Source: Zoroaster sp. YZ-2022
Lineage: Eukaryota > Echinodermata > Asteroidea > Forcipulatida > Zoroasteridae
Length of the DNA: 64,000 nt
NCBI GenBank assembly: GCA_029582265.1
Contig: CM055819.1
Location: 13,069,087-13,133,086, forward strand
Direction: 5' to 3'
Numbering within the stretch: position 1 is the stretch's first letter; the number at the start of each line of letters is the position of its first letter. Shown piece after piece: positions 11,570-23,200 of the stretch. Made by a program: the position numbers and the translations under genes. A model generated the notes under the pieces. The model had not been told where the DNA came from. It did not search any database and saw only the letters and a list, made by a program, of their open reading frames with translations.

Positions 11570-13146
11570 CAGAGTGTGTGAACACAGTGTTCTTGTATTC
11601 CACCCAGTCGTCACACTGTGGCCTCACTGTGTTCTCTGTGTGTGACACTATGAATTTGGAGATATCATGGCGTAGAGAAGTTATTCTTTACAGAGATACA
11701 TCGGGGAATTGTGCCGGCAACTATATACTTGTTAGTTAGTCACCTATACCTTGACATTCCTTAAACTTGGGAAAGGTACACAGTTGGTAATGTTGGCAAA
11801 ACTGCTCCCATGGGAAACATAAAACAACCAATCTGTGAATGTTTCAGCTCAATACAGAGTCCAACCAAGTCATGAGAAAAGTGTGAAAAAACATTCACAA
11901 TATTTTATGAAAAGACGTGGAGCAAAAAATGTTCAACTTTTTTTGTGTAATTTTCCGATATCAGAACACATCAGACATAATAATATTACAGGATAATTGG
12001 TATCTACCAACTTTACATCATGTTAGCTTTCTAAAAATAATTTTGTAATTTTGTACTCGGGTAATTACCAATGTACCTTGTACCTTTCCCTCAATATAAA
12101 CGGATTTTTAAAGGCTTTATGAGTTGTCCTGATTTATCAAGATATTCTGTTTTCTGTCTTTAATTTGTTTTTGTTGATTGTTTGTGTGAGAGAAAGAATT
12201 TTTTTTTTCAATATCACTAACATTACCTTCCCTTTACCGCCACCTATAGTAGTAGCTAGGTTCTTATTGTTGAGGAGTTACACCCAATTTATAGGTTTCC
12301 TGCCAACTTACCCCTTCACTGTCCCAAGCTGTTCTGGTTGTTACAAACTTTATATGATCCCCATAGGATCACTATACGTTGCCTGAGGATGTAAGAAAGT
12401 GAGAATGTGATCTCCGTGCGTGATTTATAGAGGAGCATCAACTAATAACCGAAACAAAAGCCAAGATCCACTTTAGGGGGAAACAAATATAACATTAACT
12501 CAGGCAACAGTATCAATCATTTTCAGTGTTATAAGTACACACTTTATGGCCAATACTTGGGTTATTTTGTTCACTGAAGGGGTGACTTTGCAAGGGCAAC
12601 ATCAGGAAGGCGATATTTCTTTCCCTCAGTGGAACTTGGGCTTTTCTGAATTTGAGACAAAATGGATGCGAGGAAAGTGACTGTTTACAATATTTTACTG
12701 CCCCGTTGGCCTCATACTAGACCGGTCGTTGACGTCGGTCGAGGACGACGTATAGGGTTGGGAGGGTTGACATATGTACAGTGTATCGTGACTGCCACAC
12801 TAAAGCAATACTTAGTTAGAAAGTTGTTTGGATATACGAGTTCGTCTTTTCTTATTTCTTTGTAAAGGAATTGTACATCATCAACGCAATTGGAAACAAT
12901 TTGTTCTTAAAAAATATACAAATCGCAGTTTGGCACGAAAAAGGTCGTGGAAATCGTTTTTATTCAAGTTTTCTGTTGGTATTCGTAGCATTTTTCTCAT
13001 AGTGACGAATCGGGAAAAAAAGTGCGTTACGACGAGTACCGTAAATCATGCTTTAAGTCGGACACATTTCGCTGTTAGTTTTTTGCTTTGTTTATAAAAA
13101 AATAAAAAAATCGTTTTATCATCCAAGTGTTAATAAGTACCTGGAG
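11570..13146. other. intergenic, no gene recognised
   Basis: The stretch is AT-rich with short random frames only. The frames at 12662-12865 and 12828-13097 overlap in different phases and have no splice or motif support. Confidence 0.4.
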
Positions 13147-13357
13147 TAACTAGAGGAAGCTTTGTTTTAGGGGTAATTTTCACTAGAAAACGAAAGCAAT
13201 TCTTACTTTTCCGTTGCCCATGACCTGACTATTCCAAAGTCATACGATAAACGCAATAGCTCTTTTCCTTTCTAAGGAAGTGAGCCATATACGCGTTTTC
13301 CTGTGTTGCATATAAATTATAATAATACGGTGTTTGTTTGATCAAGGAAGTGTCGCT
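13147..13357 (+). repeat. direct repeat flanking the minisatellite, copy 1
   Basis: About 210 bp starting at CTAGAGGAAGCTTTGTTTTAG and ending at GATCAAGGAAGTGTCGCTT recur at 14273-14473 with a few substitutions and a small deletion. The pair brackets the minisatellite and about 340 bp of unique sequence, suggesting a tandem duplication with internal expansion. Confidence 0.85.
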
Positions 13358-13454
13358 TGAATTATTCATGATTAAAATGAAGAGCTTAATGAAGGTGAAA
13401 TAGAATTGAATACATTTTTAGAAACATCATTTTCAAGGACATCGTTTTCATTGG

Positions 13455-13930
13455 TAAAATGTCCGTAAATGCATCCATACTTGATAAGAATCACGAGAGA
13501 TGTACAGAAACCAACCAATGTCTGTCAATGCATCCATACTTGATAAGAATCACGAGAGATGTACAGAAACTAACCAATGTCTGTAAATGCATCCATACTT
13601 GATAAGAATCACGAGAGATGTACAGAAACCAACCAATGTCTGTCAATGCATCCATACTAGATAAGAATCACGAGAGATGTATAGAAACCAACCAGTGTCT
13701 GCCTGTAAATGCATCCATACTTGATAAGAATCACGAGAGATGTACAGAAACCAACCAATGTCTGTAAATGCATCCATACTTGATAAGAATCACGAGAGAT
13801 GTACAGAAACCAACCAATATCTGTAAATGCATCCATACTTTATAATAATCAAGAGATATGTACAGAAACCAACCAATGTCTGTAAATGCATCCATACTTG
13901 ATAAGAATCACGAGAGATGTACAGAAACCG
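13455..13930 (+). repeat. ~59-bp minisatellite, eight units
   Basis: Eight consecutive units of about 59 bp contain AAATGCATCCATACTTGATA, AAGAATCACGAGAGATGTAC and AGAAACCAACCAATGTCTGT. One unit carries a 4-bp insertion (GCCTGTAAATG at about 13700) and one reads TTTATAATAATCAAGAG. It is non-coding. Confidence 0.95.
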
Positions 13931-14272
13931 AGTGAAAGTTTCATCTCATTTCATTGTGTCATTAACGAGGAAAGAATGAAAATACTTCATTCTGATCGGT
14001 AGAAAATTTATCACGGCCGTGATTGGTTTTAAATTTATAATACTTTTCACATTTGATCAATAATAACGGCATATATCAGACACAATAATTTCTCAGGATG
14101 TTTTTAGATTATAATGTTGTATTCCTTTTAATTACCAAAAGTGTACATTCCCGTTAAGGACCTTTTAAGGAACTTAAAGTCGTTTGCCCTTCATGTGTTT
14201 GTTCGTTACATTTTAAAGTCGTTTTCTTTATTTCGTTGTAAATTTGTTTCTTAAAATAAAATTATGGTGTTA

Positions 14273-14473
14273 AGCTAGAGGAAGCTTTGTTTTAGGGGTA
14301 ATTTTCATTAGAAAACGAAAGCAATTCTTACTTTTCCGTTGCCCATGACCCGACTATCATACAATAAACGCCATAGATCTTGTTCCTAAGGAAGTGAGCC
14401 ATACGCGTTTTACTGTGTTACCATATAAATTATAATAATATGGTGTTTGTTTGATCAAGGAAGTGTCGCTTTG
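14273..14473 (+). repeat. direct repeat flanking the minisatellite, copy 2
   Basis: Second copy of the 13147-13357 segment. It diverges mainly by deletion of a few bases around CGACTATCATACAATAAACG. Confidence 0.85.
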
Positions 14474-15009
14474 TAAAACCAATTCAGTGGAAGATAATCA
14501 ACAGTTACCATTAATATAAGTAACAAACTCCTTAAACCCCATATTGGTCATCTCGGGGGAAAAAACACTATTCACTATTTTCTCGTTTAGAAACGACACG
14601 GTGAACAAAATTAACTAATAAAGTAATTGTCACGGGTCGAACGGTTTAGTCTATACTGCCATGTCTCCACCCAGTAAAATGAGTATCTGTGCATGAAGAA
14701 TAATTGGTTGTTAGTGCATGAGAGGGATTCAGAAATGATATACTCGCCTGATGAGCAGATGTCTTGAGCACCGTGCCAGTTTGGTGGATACGTGGATATA
14801 ATAAGAATTAATTCAAATTCAAAACGGCGTCTCCTGGGAGCTTTTTTTTAGACAAGGTGCTGGTTACAAGCCTAAAATTTCACCATACTTCATTGTGTCG
14901 TCAACATTTTACGTTTTCATTCTAACGTGGAACTTTCGTCTCATGAATTCCAACCTTAGTTGGGAATTCATGTTCGTATATACTAATTTCGTGACTCGTG
15001 ACTCATGAT

Positions 15010-15587
15010 TAGGTGTGGTACGATATCGCGATATAATATCGTAACGATACGATATTCAAAACATTATCGGCCAAATCGGTCATAGTTCATTGAAGATATC
15101 GAAATATCGCCATATCGCCGACATTTCATATATAGCCGATATCAAATTTACATCGCTCTTTTTAGTTAAAATGTTAAAATATCGCCAGAGTGATAAATTG
15201 TTTCCAAATTTCATGTCATTATACAGCAAATCGGTGCCGCGCGCTCATATTCCCGGGACCGTCGTACCATTATGAAAATGCCATCATTTGAATGGGGAAA
15301 CATGAGTGGGTCAATTAAAAGTCGGCCGAGAAATGCAGCGAGAGACACAGCACCAACAAGTACTTGGTTCGTTTTGGAGCAATTGAAATGCATTTTTGAA
15401 AAATTTCAGAACCATTTATTACCTAAAATGCAACTGTAGAACTTGCATGTAAAAGTAGTTCATATTTCGGTGTCCAAGGTTGTAAAATAATGTATGATAC
15501 ATACATTTTCCTGTCTTTAACAAATTGAGACGATAACATCATGGCCGTCGATAATAGACTATAAAAAAATCAATATCGTCAACCCTA
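15010..15587. mobile_element. hAT-like nonautonomous element
   Basis: The ends are imperfect inverted repeats: TAGGTGTGGTACGATAT on the left and, read inward from the right, TAGGGTTGACGATATT. They are flanked by 8-bp sequences CTCATGAT (15002-15009) and CTCGTGAC (15588-15595) that match at 6 of 8 positions. The interior is full of palindromic CGATATCG motifs. TAGGG-type ends and 8-bp duplications fit the hAT superfamily. No transposase frame is present. A short GACTCGGAC-type tandem repeat lies to the right (15588-15660). Confidence 0.55.
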
Positions 15588-16180
15588 CTCGTGACTCGGA
15601 CTCGACACCGGGGACTCGGACACGACACCGGGGACTCAGACTCAATGTTTGATGACTCGAATACAAGTCCAACTGATAGTACTATGCATGCTGTAGCATT
15701 TTCAAGGGATATTTTATACGTAAGGTTATTTTTTCGGTTATTTTAATACAGTGCAATTGTGGAGATGGAGGAAAGCAAAAGCATTACAATAAGTAAGCAC
15801 GGGCTCAGTGACAAACTTTAATGAGCTATATGACATCATCACTCATTTACATAAGCTAATTACAGCACGCAGTGGTTTGGGAAGTAATGGATATTCATTT
15901 AATGATCACGCGGTGAACCGGTGACCTCGTTGCGTCGATTAGCCAATCAGCATGCAGTACCGTGAAGATTGCAAGCAGCGCACAACTGCGTCATTGCATT
16001 AGAACGCAGTCGATCGATCAACTTCGGTGGTCTGTGAATATTACATAGGTACATACAGTAAAATTATATTCAAACTTTGTTTGAATATTCAAACTGTGCA
16101 GTTACTTTATGAATGAACTATATACATGAGTGAACAGCAAATAGACCGCCCACTGGATCATGGAGGCCATGTATGTAGGG

Positions 16181-16514
16181 GAGTGCGGCTATAAGCCAGG
16201 CACTTCGTGTCTGACGTCACTGTGTTTGATCTGGTATTGCGCGGCGCCCAGTTGAGAACCCATTTCTACAGCAGAATCTTACGGAGAGGTTAATAAAATT
16301 CAAACAATAAACAGAAATTGTTTGTTGCAAACTGATGTTTTATATCTACCTGTTTACAATTATGAGTGAAATACTGCAAACACTGTTACTCGATATGCAC
16401 GCACACGTGTGCATATTGTTTATATGTTTTCAAATGGGTTCTCAACTGGGCGCCGCGCAATACCAGATCAAACGCAGTGACGTCAGACACGAAGTGCCTG
16501 GCTTAGCCGCACTC
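16181..16514. mobile_element. MITE with ~85-bp TIRs and 10-bp target duplication
   Basis: The TIRs at 16181-16265 and 16432-16514 begin GAGTGCGGCT and match apart from small indels. An exact 10-bp duplication GTATGTAGGG flanks the element at 16171-16180 and 16515-16524. Long TIRs with a 9-10 bp duplication fit Mutator-like elements. No transposase is encoded. Confidence 0.9.
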
Positions 16515-16524
16515 GTATGTAGGG

Positions 16525-18832
16525 AGCGTCTTACCGCACCGCGAACACGTGTATTGTTAATGTTCGTGCGTGACGTATGACACGGTCAGTGTGCGCTGAA
16601 GTGCAAAAGTTGTCGTTTTGAATTCGACGGGTACCGGTACATAATGTACAAATTTTCCAAAAGCAGAAATATTGGGTTTCTACAGCAAGTAGACAAACTA
16701 AATTTGCATGGGGTACAGTTAATTATGTCCAGTACCTGTTTCTTTTGGGAACATGGGTTTCATAAAATAGAGTGTATAATTATGCATTTGGTCTATACTT
16801 GTCTGTGTGCGTAATGCAGTGTGTATTTCAACACTGGTGTTTGTATGAGAGATGTCCGTTTACTTATTGTACCGGTAATGGTTGGAAATGTTAACACGCA
16901 CTGTTGTCCTGAAAGCCAGCTGCTAATGCAATTACAATCACATGATCGAGACATGATCTGTTTAGATGATTTCAACAGATTGTCCTTGTACTGAACCTCG
17001 TATGAAAGGATGTGGTATTTAATTATTACAACTAAAAAGCTTCACTACTTCTGGGTTCAAAAGATCAATAACAGGCAGGCAGTTTCCGTTTCCTTCTATG
17101 ATGCACAAATAATTCCTCAGCTCCACTACAGAGATGAGAGGCGGTAGACAAGTTTTCAAATATTTCCTCAATTTTCCCTAAATTTCTTCAAAAAATTCAA
17201 AAATATTGTCCAAACATACAAAAAAGTATATTTTACTAACTCAAAAAATAATTCCTCCTGTGTTAGTTTTAGGGGTGCCAATTGGGGTAATTCAATTGTA
17301 TATTGATTTGTGAATTTATCATTGAATAGAAAGTTTATGCTGATTCTATTCGTTTGTTGAGGTTTGGTTGCATAAGTGTCGATAAAGGGCAATTATACTA
17401 TTTTATAAAATAATTATATCCATATGCATATATTGATTGTGATAAAGAGGTTTTAAGTGGGTATTTCATATTTTCTGGGTCTTAATATTACTTGGCCCAT
17501 ACCAATTTAAATTTATGGAAGTCGGTCGGATACTAACCCATACACAGTGACAACATGGGTGCTGTGCAGATTTTCAAATAGTGTCATAAACTTAACAAAT
17601 ATGTGCAATTAAATTACCCAAACCATTAGTCTTAATGCAAGTGTGTGATTTATTACGTTGGTCGTGTACTTCCAGAACAAAAATTATATCCAAATACACA
17701 TGAGGCCAAAAATGTCTCTGGTTGGTTTCTCGTGGTCTCCGCGTGCATCACCTCAGACCGGTCCCGCGCGTTGGCATTTTAAATTGTTTTAAATGTTATT
17801 TGATTATATTTTTACTATGAAACGATGCCCAATTGCAGCCAAAAACTTGCTGGATCGATTGGAATTCTGCCCCGCTGTGTTTAGTAAAGAACCTTTTTTC
17901 ACATTAATTATAGGGGTATGAACGTTTGCCCAAATTGTGAGGCCTCTTTAATAGCCACCATAATTTGGTCTGCAGTGGTTCCAATAACTGCGTATCCATG
18001 TTAACCGTTTTCACGAATGGCCAATTTAATTGGGCCACACAACACAAAACCGTACGTTTCGAGATAATCGAGTTTTAAATTGCTCACTTTTTGAAATAGT
18101 TTCACCATCATTAACGGAGAATATTGCCAAATTATGTGCACTGTTTGAAAGATTTCAAACTTATCAAATGTACAAGTTATTCAACAACAGGACGATTATT
18201 TTATACGGCGTAATTGATTTGATTTCTTAATTATTGTCCCTTTGTACGTTGTAGAAACGCTAAGGCGGTGCGCGCCACTACAGATAAATAGCGCAAAATT
18301 GGCTTTTCGTGAAAACAGAAAAACGCCTCACCCGAAGTTTTGTCCTCACACAGCGCGTGTACAAAGCTATGCGGAATTATCGATATGTCGTGAGCCAGTG
18401 TGAAACTGGTACCCGTATAATTCTGAATTTACCTGCCGCACGTTATGCATATGAGGGGAAAATTGGGGACGAAGTCGTTATCACGAAGGGACAGTTTAGA
18501 AAGTTGTGTTGATTTGAACGTTTTCTCGAAGGGATTATTATTTTAAATTGTTAATTACGTTGTGATCAATCGTCCAGCTGTTGTTGAAAAGTTGAAACAT
18601 TTGGAAAGTTTTAAATTTGTTCTTTCACTTTGGGTAATGTACAATATTTATTAGTATTTTGCGTCTTAAATGTGACATGGTACGTTTAAAATATAGGTGT
18701 TACTTAAAGCTCGATGCTGTGTGGCCCAAATTGCTCGTTAGCACCTATTTTGCCATTTCCCAATTAGTGTAATTACCGAGCTCAATGATGCCGAACTAGA
18801 GAATATTGTGAATATGTATGAGGTATAGTAAA
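16525..18832. other. intergenic, no gene recognised
   Basis: The stretch is mostly AT-rich. One 67-codon frame at 18309-18512 has somewhat protein-like composition (YAYEGKIGDEVVITKGQF). It lacks a start, neighbours or a recognisable family, and may be a relic of a mobile element. Confidence 0.3.
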
Positions 18833-19000
18833 ACAAATATAACATGGTTTATTTCGGGTGGACAGTCGATATTAGCTCCCCGAGGTATTGGAAGTTGAGA
18901 AACTAGTTCCCGAGGCGAAGCCGAGGGAACTAGTTTCTCAACTTCCAATACCTCGGGGAGCTAATATCGACTGTCCACCCTCAAACCATGTTATATTTGT
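18833..19000. repeat. foldback palindrome, arms of 84 and 81 bp with a 3-nt loop
   Basis: The left arm (18833-18916) and right arm (18920-19000) are almost fully complementary around the loop GAA. The only clear discontinuity is near TTATTTCGGG versus CCCTCAA. The arms are 84 and 81 bp with essentially no spacer. Such a structure is strongly cruciform-prone and is probably a foldback transposon remnant or a recent inverted duplication. Confidence 0.9.
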
Positions 19001-20188
19001 ATACAGACACACAACTGAACTTTACAGGTTCGTGTACATTACATGTATTAATGTTAAGACAACCTGACTGCACTCATTCTAGCGGTGAGTAAAGAAAACA
19101 AAATAAACAGTTTATTCAGAGTATAAAGCATTTGATGTCCTAGAGTGATAAAATGTCGTATTTTTGTTTATTGTATCGGTTCGCGAACATCTGTAACGTT
19201 AGTTTCTGTATTCTTTAGCCGATTTTCATGAAACTTTTTACTGAACAGGTAGGACTATGTATGTTCAGACAGTGTTTTTTCTTACACGATCTGTCGAATG
19301 TGGCCATGAAAACTTCCATAGTTCACCGTTAAAAGGGTGCTGTAGGCCTACCCATTTTAGGATAAATTTTCTTCATTTTTAATTTTGTTCAAAAATCTTT
19401 TCCAAAAACTTCCTTAATTTTTATCTATTGGCCATGAAAGTGCAAACATTGTCTTTAACAGTTATTACAAGCAACCATGGGACATCACTGCTAGAGGGCG
19501 CTGTAACCAACATTTTGGGTCATTTTGTTTGAATGTCATGATTTGTAAAGATTTTGACAGAAAATTAGGACTTCTTAAAGTTAAACCAAATATACAATAA
19601 AGGCAAAAAATACTGAGCAAAAAAATACTGAACAAATCTTTAAATAATCATGTTTTAGGGACAAAATATAGGCCTAACTAAGATATTGAATTTAAACGTA
19701 ATAATAGTATGTGGCCATACTGGATTCCCAGAATGCATTGGAAGTGGTCACATGACTCAATGTTGTCCAGCGTTTGAAAGTTAACAAACCCCAAAATACA
19801 TATTGAATATCTTTTAACAAAAAATAAATTGGGCCTAGTCAAAAATAAATAGTTGCCATGGCAAACACGAACACCCAATATCGTTGGTTTTGGCATGAGG
19901 GGTCCAAAAGAATAGGAAAAGCATGGAGGAAGGAAAACATAGGAAAAGTCAGAAAATTTAAGCATGATCGGACAAAGTGTTCTAGAGATATTATACAAAA
20001 TATCATTGGGGGGGGGGTTAATGGGGATTTGTTAATTTTTTGTTGCCCAATTAAGCAAAGGGGTGAGGATTGTTGGCTCAGGGGCACGTGGTGAACAGGT
20101 ATCTTTGTTAACTCCAGACATATCTTATTTGTCTCAGGTTTCGTGACACTGCTGTCTCTAGTGTATTGTATTGTTAAGCTCAATAAGG
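19001..20188. other. sequence upstream of NLR gene A, possible 5' UTR
   Basis: No coding exon is supported here. A 3' splice site-like TTATTTGTCTCAG ending near 20138 could start the 5' UTR portion of the exon whose ATG is at 20189. Long frames on the minus strand at 19678-20219 overlap each other and show no family features. Confidence 0.3.
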
Positions 20189-20222
20189 ATGGGTGGTTTC
20201 CCATGTAGAGACAAATCATCAG
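20189..20222 (+). CDS. NLR gene A, candidate first coding exon
   Basis: ATG at 20189 in an acceptable context (AAGGATGG) opens MGGFPCRDKSS and meets CAG|GTACGT at 20222/20223 in phase 1, the phase needed by the next exon. Met-Gly-Gly-x-x-Cys fits the N-myristoylation pattern, with Cys6 available for palmitoylation, which would put the receptor at membranes. It is only 34 nt long, so chance occurrence cannot be excluded. Confidence 0.5.
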
Positions 20223-23200
20223 GTACGTACGTATTCATGGTAATAGAACTTGATCACGCTGTGGCTATCTATGTCAAATTACTTGTATCCAAGTATGAAT
20301 ATAGTGCTGATTCTAAGTACTTTGAAGCATAAAGGGGTCTCACCATCAAAATAATGTTGACACCATTGGTGTTATTTTAACACCACATTTTTACAGAGTA
20401 GGACTATGGCTACACCGTATCAACTGTGGTGTTAAAACTACACCTGTTGGTGTTTATATTGGGCAAAACCATGAAAGAATAAAGTTGACATCATTGGTGT
20501 TATTTTAACACTACGGGTTTTACAGAGTACGGCTATGGCAATAACAACTCCGTAGGGTTCATCATTTCTTGGAGCATTTTTGTTGTTTATGGGTTATCAA
20601 AAAAGTGACATATTTTCTTCTTGTCAAGTCTGGTTACATGTATTACTCAAAAAATTCCATTATTCTTCAGATCGTCAAGAAACATCCCAGCCTAGTCCTA
20701 GCCAGTCAGTCACACAGGATCGTGATGTCCGACCGAAACAGCGGACAACATCAGGTAACGTTTGATATGTTTGCTTGATAATCATAGTGTGAATATGGCA
20801 TGGAGGTGCACATCATCATTAATGTATCTATATGTACTTCTGACATCATGGGCATCAATCACTACTTAGAAGTGTGAGTAAGCGTAACATACCCTATGTG
20901 AACCTGAAAACAAAAGATGTCCACACAATGCAGGTTCTTGAGACGTTATGTTTTCACAAATTAGAAAAATCTAAATTTTCTCAAAGGAAGCATTTTAGTA
21001 TATGTGATTGTAATGTCGCAAATGGAGTAGATTATTCAAGGGAAAGACTGAGACAAAATTCGCTCCAAAAAAAATCTTCAGTGCAAATGGCAATGGTTTG
21101 AAAAATGTGTTTTACTTAATTACACGATAACAATAGAAGTCCACATGTGTGCAGTCATTGGCAGATCCAGGATTTGGTTAACATGGGGGTTGGGGAACCC
21201 AGGTCACACAGCCTCACCCCCCTTGTAGGCAAAATATTTTTATAAAGTTTTCTTTACTGCCATGACCACTTTACGCCCCCCTTACCAGTCACTTTGCATG
21301 TGTGATCTGCAGCATTTATTTTGGATTCTTGATGCTCTGTAGTGCATTCCGAGTGCTTAAAATAATTACTTCTTTTCCAGAGATGCAGTAAGAAATGTAA
21401 CCTATTCCTTTTGGTTTAGAATTCACTTTTCAGGGCCTTTTTTATATGTGTGACCAAAAAACGTTGGGGATACACACATTTATTGATATAGCAGCCCACT
21501 ACTCTAAAAAGGGCAATGTAAGTCCATCAATCCCCAAACACTCGACGCCCATTGATGGGGAAATGAGGGTGGTCGATTCTTGTTCAGATGTCCCAATAAG
21601 TCTGTCCAAGACTGTAGATCCGTAACAGCAGATAACATCCATTTAATCAGCTGATGGTTTATAATAATTGATTTTTGGTAATTACCAACAGTGTATTATC
21701 CATCTATCTTTACAGATCTTCCCATAACATCTCGGCCCCAGTCAGTCACGCAGGATCATGCTGTGCGTTTTAAACAGGATATATCATCAGGTAAAGTTTT
21801 GAAATGTTTGTTTGATAATCATCGTGAAGATGTATCCAGCTGTGGTTTATATTATGCAATGCATATGATTACCAACGTCTTTCTATGTACTTAAGAAAAT
21901 ATTGGCATCGATTGTTAGAAATGTGTGTGCGGGGGGGGGGGCACCAGTTCGCACAGCCTCAACCCCTTCTAGGCAAAATATTTGTGGCAAAACAAATCAC
22001 GAGTTAAAAAATTGATTTTTGTTTCTTGCATTAACAAATAAATTACATGAAAACAATATGTGTTACATTTCAAGTGTGTTACATTTCAAGCCCAAAACCA
22101 GGGACCTCTTCATCCACTCATCCACCACCAATAAATAATCTAGAACAGAAGTTTCAGTGCACCTTTATGCTGGAGGGGTGGATTTACGGGGATGGGGCAG
22201 GTGGCTTTGAGAAGTCTTTTGGGAGGCCATTCCCTCCTCCCAGCCCCCCCCCCCCCCCAGGATCTGCCCTAGTGCATCCCTCTGCATGAGTGATCCGTGG
22301 CATAAATGTTTGATTCTCACCTATGGATTTGGGATTTTTTTTAACGTTTTGAAAATAGTACTAAACGTTACCAAAATATTTTGTATTATATAACACACAC
22401 AGATCCATGTCATTTGTTTGGTGGAACACACATCACGTGTCATCCACTAGTTTGGCCATTGTGTCTTCACTCTAAAAGATTGTAAGATAGTACAATGAAG
22501 AGTATTTCATATACAAATCATCCTAATGGAATAGTTCCAGTGTCTTTACTATTATGACGTATAGTCAGGTTCCGATTTGTAATCCTATATAACTGTATTG
22601 ATATTCATTTAAGTATAGCCCTAATGCATTTTTCCTGTTCTTTTAAGTTCATATCCACGGTCCTGGCAGTTCAGTAATTATTGGTGAAGGAAAAGGCACA
22701 ACTGTCTGCTGTCATTCACAAACATCGAAAGGTAATTGGCAATGACAATTTGTTCAATAAAGGGAGTTTACACCATTGGTAATAACTCGATTAAAAATAA
22801 TTACTGAATTAAAACCAAAATCTTACTTAATGTGAAGTTGGCGATGGTACCAAACACCATGAGAAATGTTTCCATCTGACGTGCTTTAATGTTTAAATAA
22901 TAACTTGAAATGTGTTACAAAATTTGAAAGTGATCACGGCCGTGATAATTTTTCCACATTAGAATGAATGCAGAGAAATCCAAATACATTTGCACTATTT
23001 TCTCGTTCATGACTTAATGAAATGTGTTGAAAGTATATGATGCATTTACAGTCATTTTACCAATGGTGTACAATCTCTTTATGTGTTCCATTTCATATAT
23101 GAACCCTGTTCATTTAATTAGTGTAAAATACACCGTTTCCCAAATCTCAATGTAAATTATTTAAAAATCATTGAATACCATTGAGAATGGTATTCTCAAA

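Noticed and set aside
13455..13930. CRISPR-like array
   Set aside because: Units are contiguous 59-bp minisatellite repeats without unique spacers, in animal DNA.
18309..18512. 67-codon frame with protein-like composition
   Set aside because: No start context, neighbours, splice sites or recognisable family. Kept only as a note.
19678..20219. Overlapping minus-strand frames of 106 and 126 codons as a gene
   Set aside because: They overlap in different frames, show no splice sites or family motifs, and lie opposite the candidate first exon of NLR gene A.
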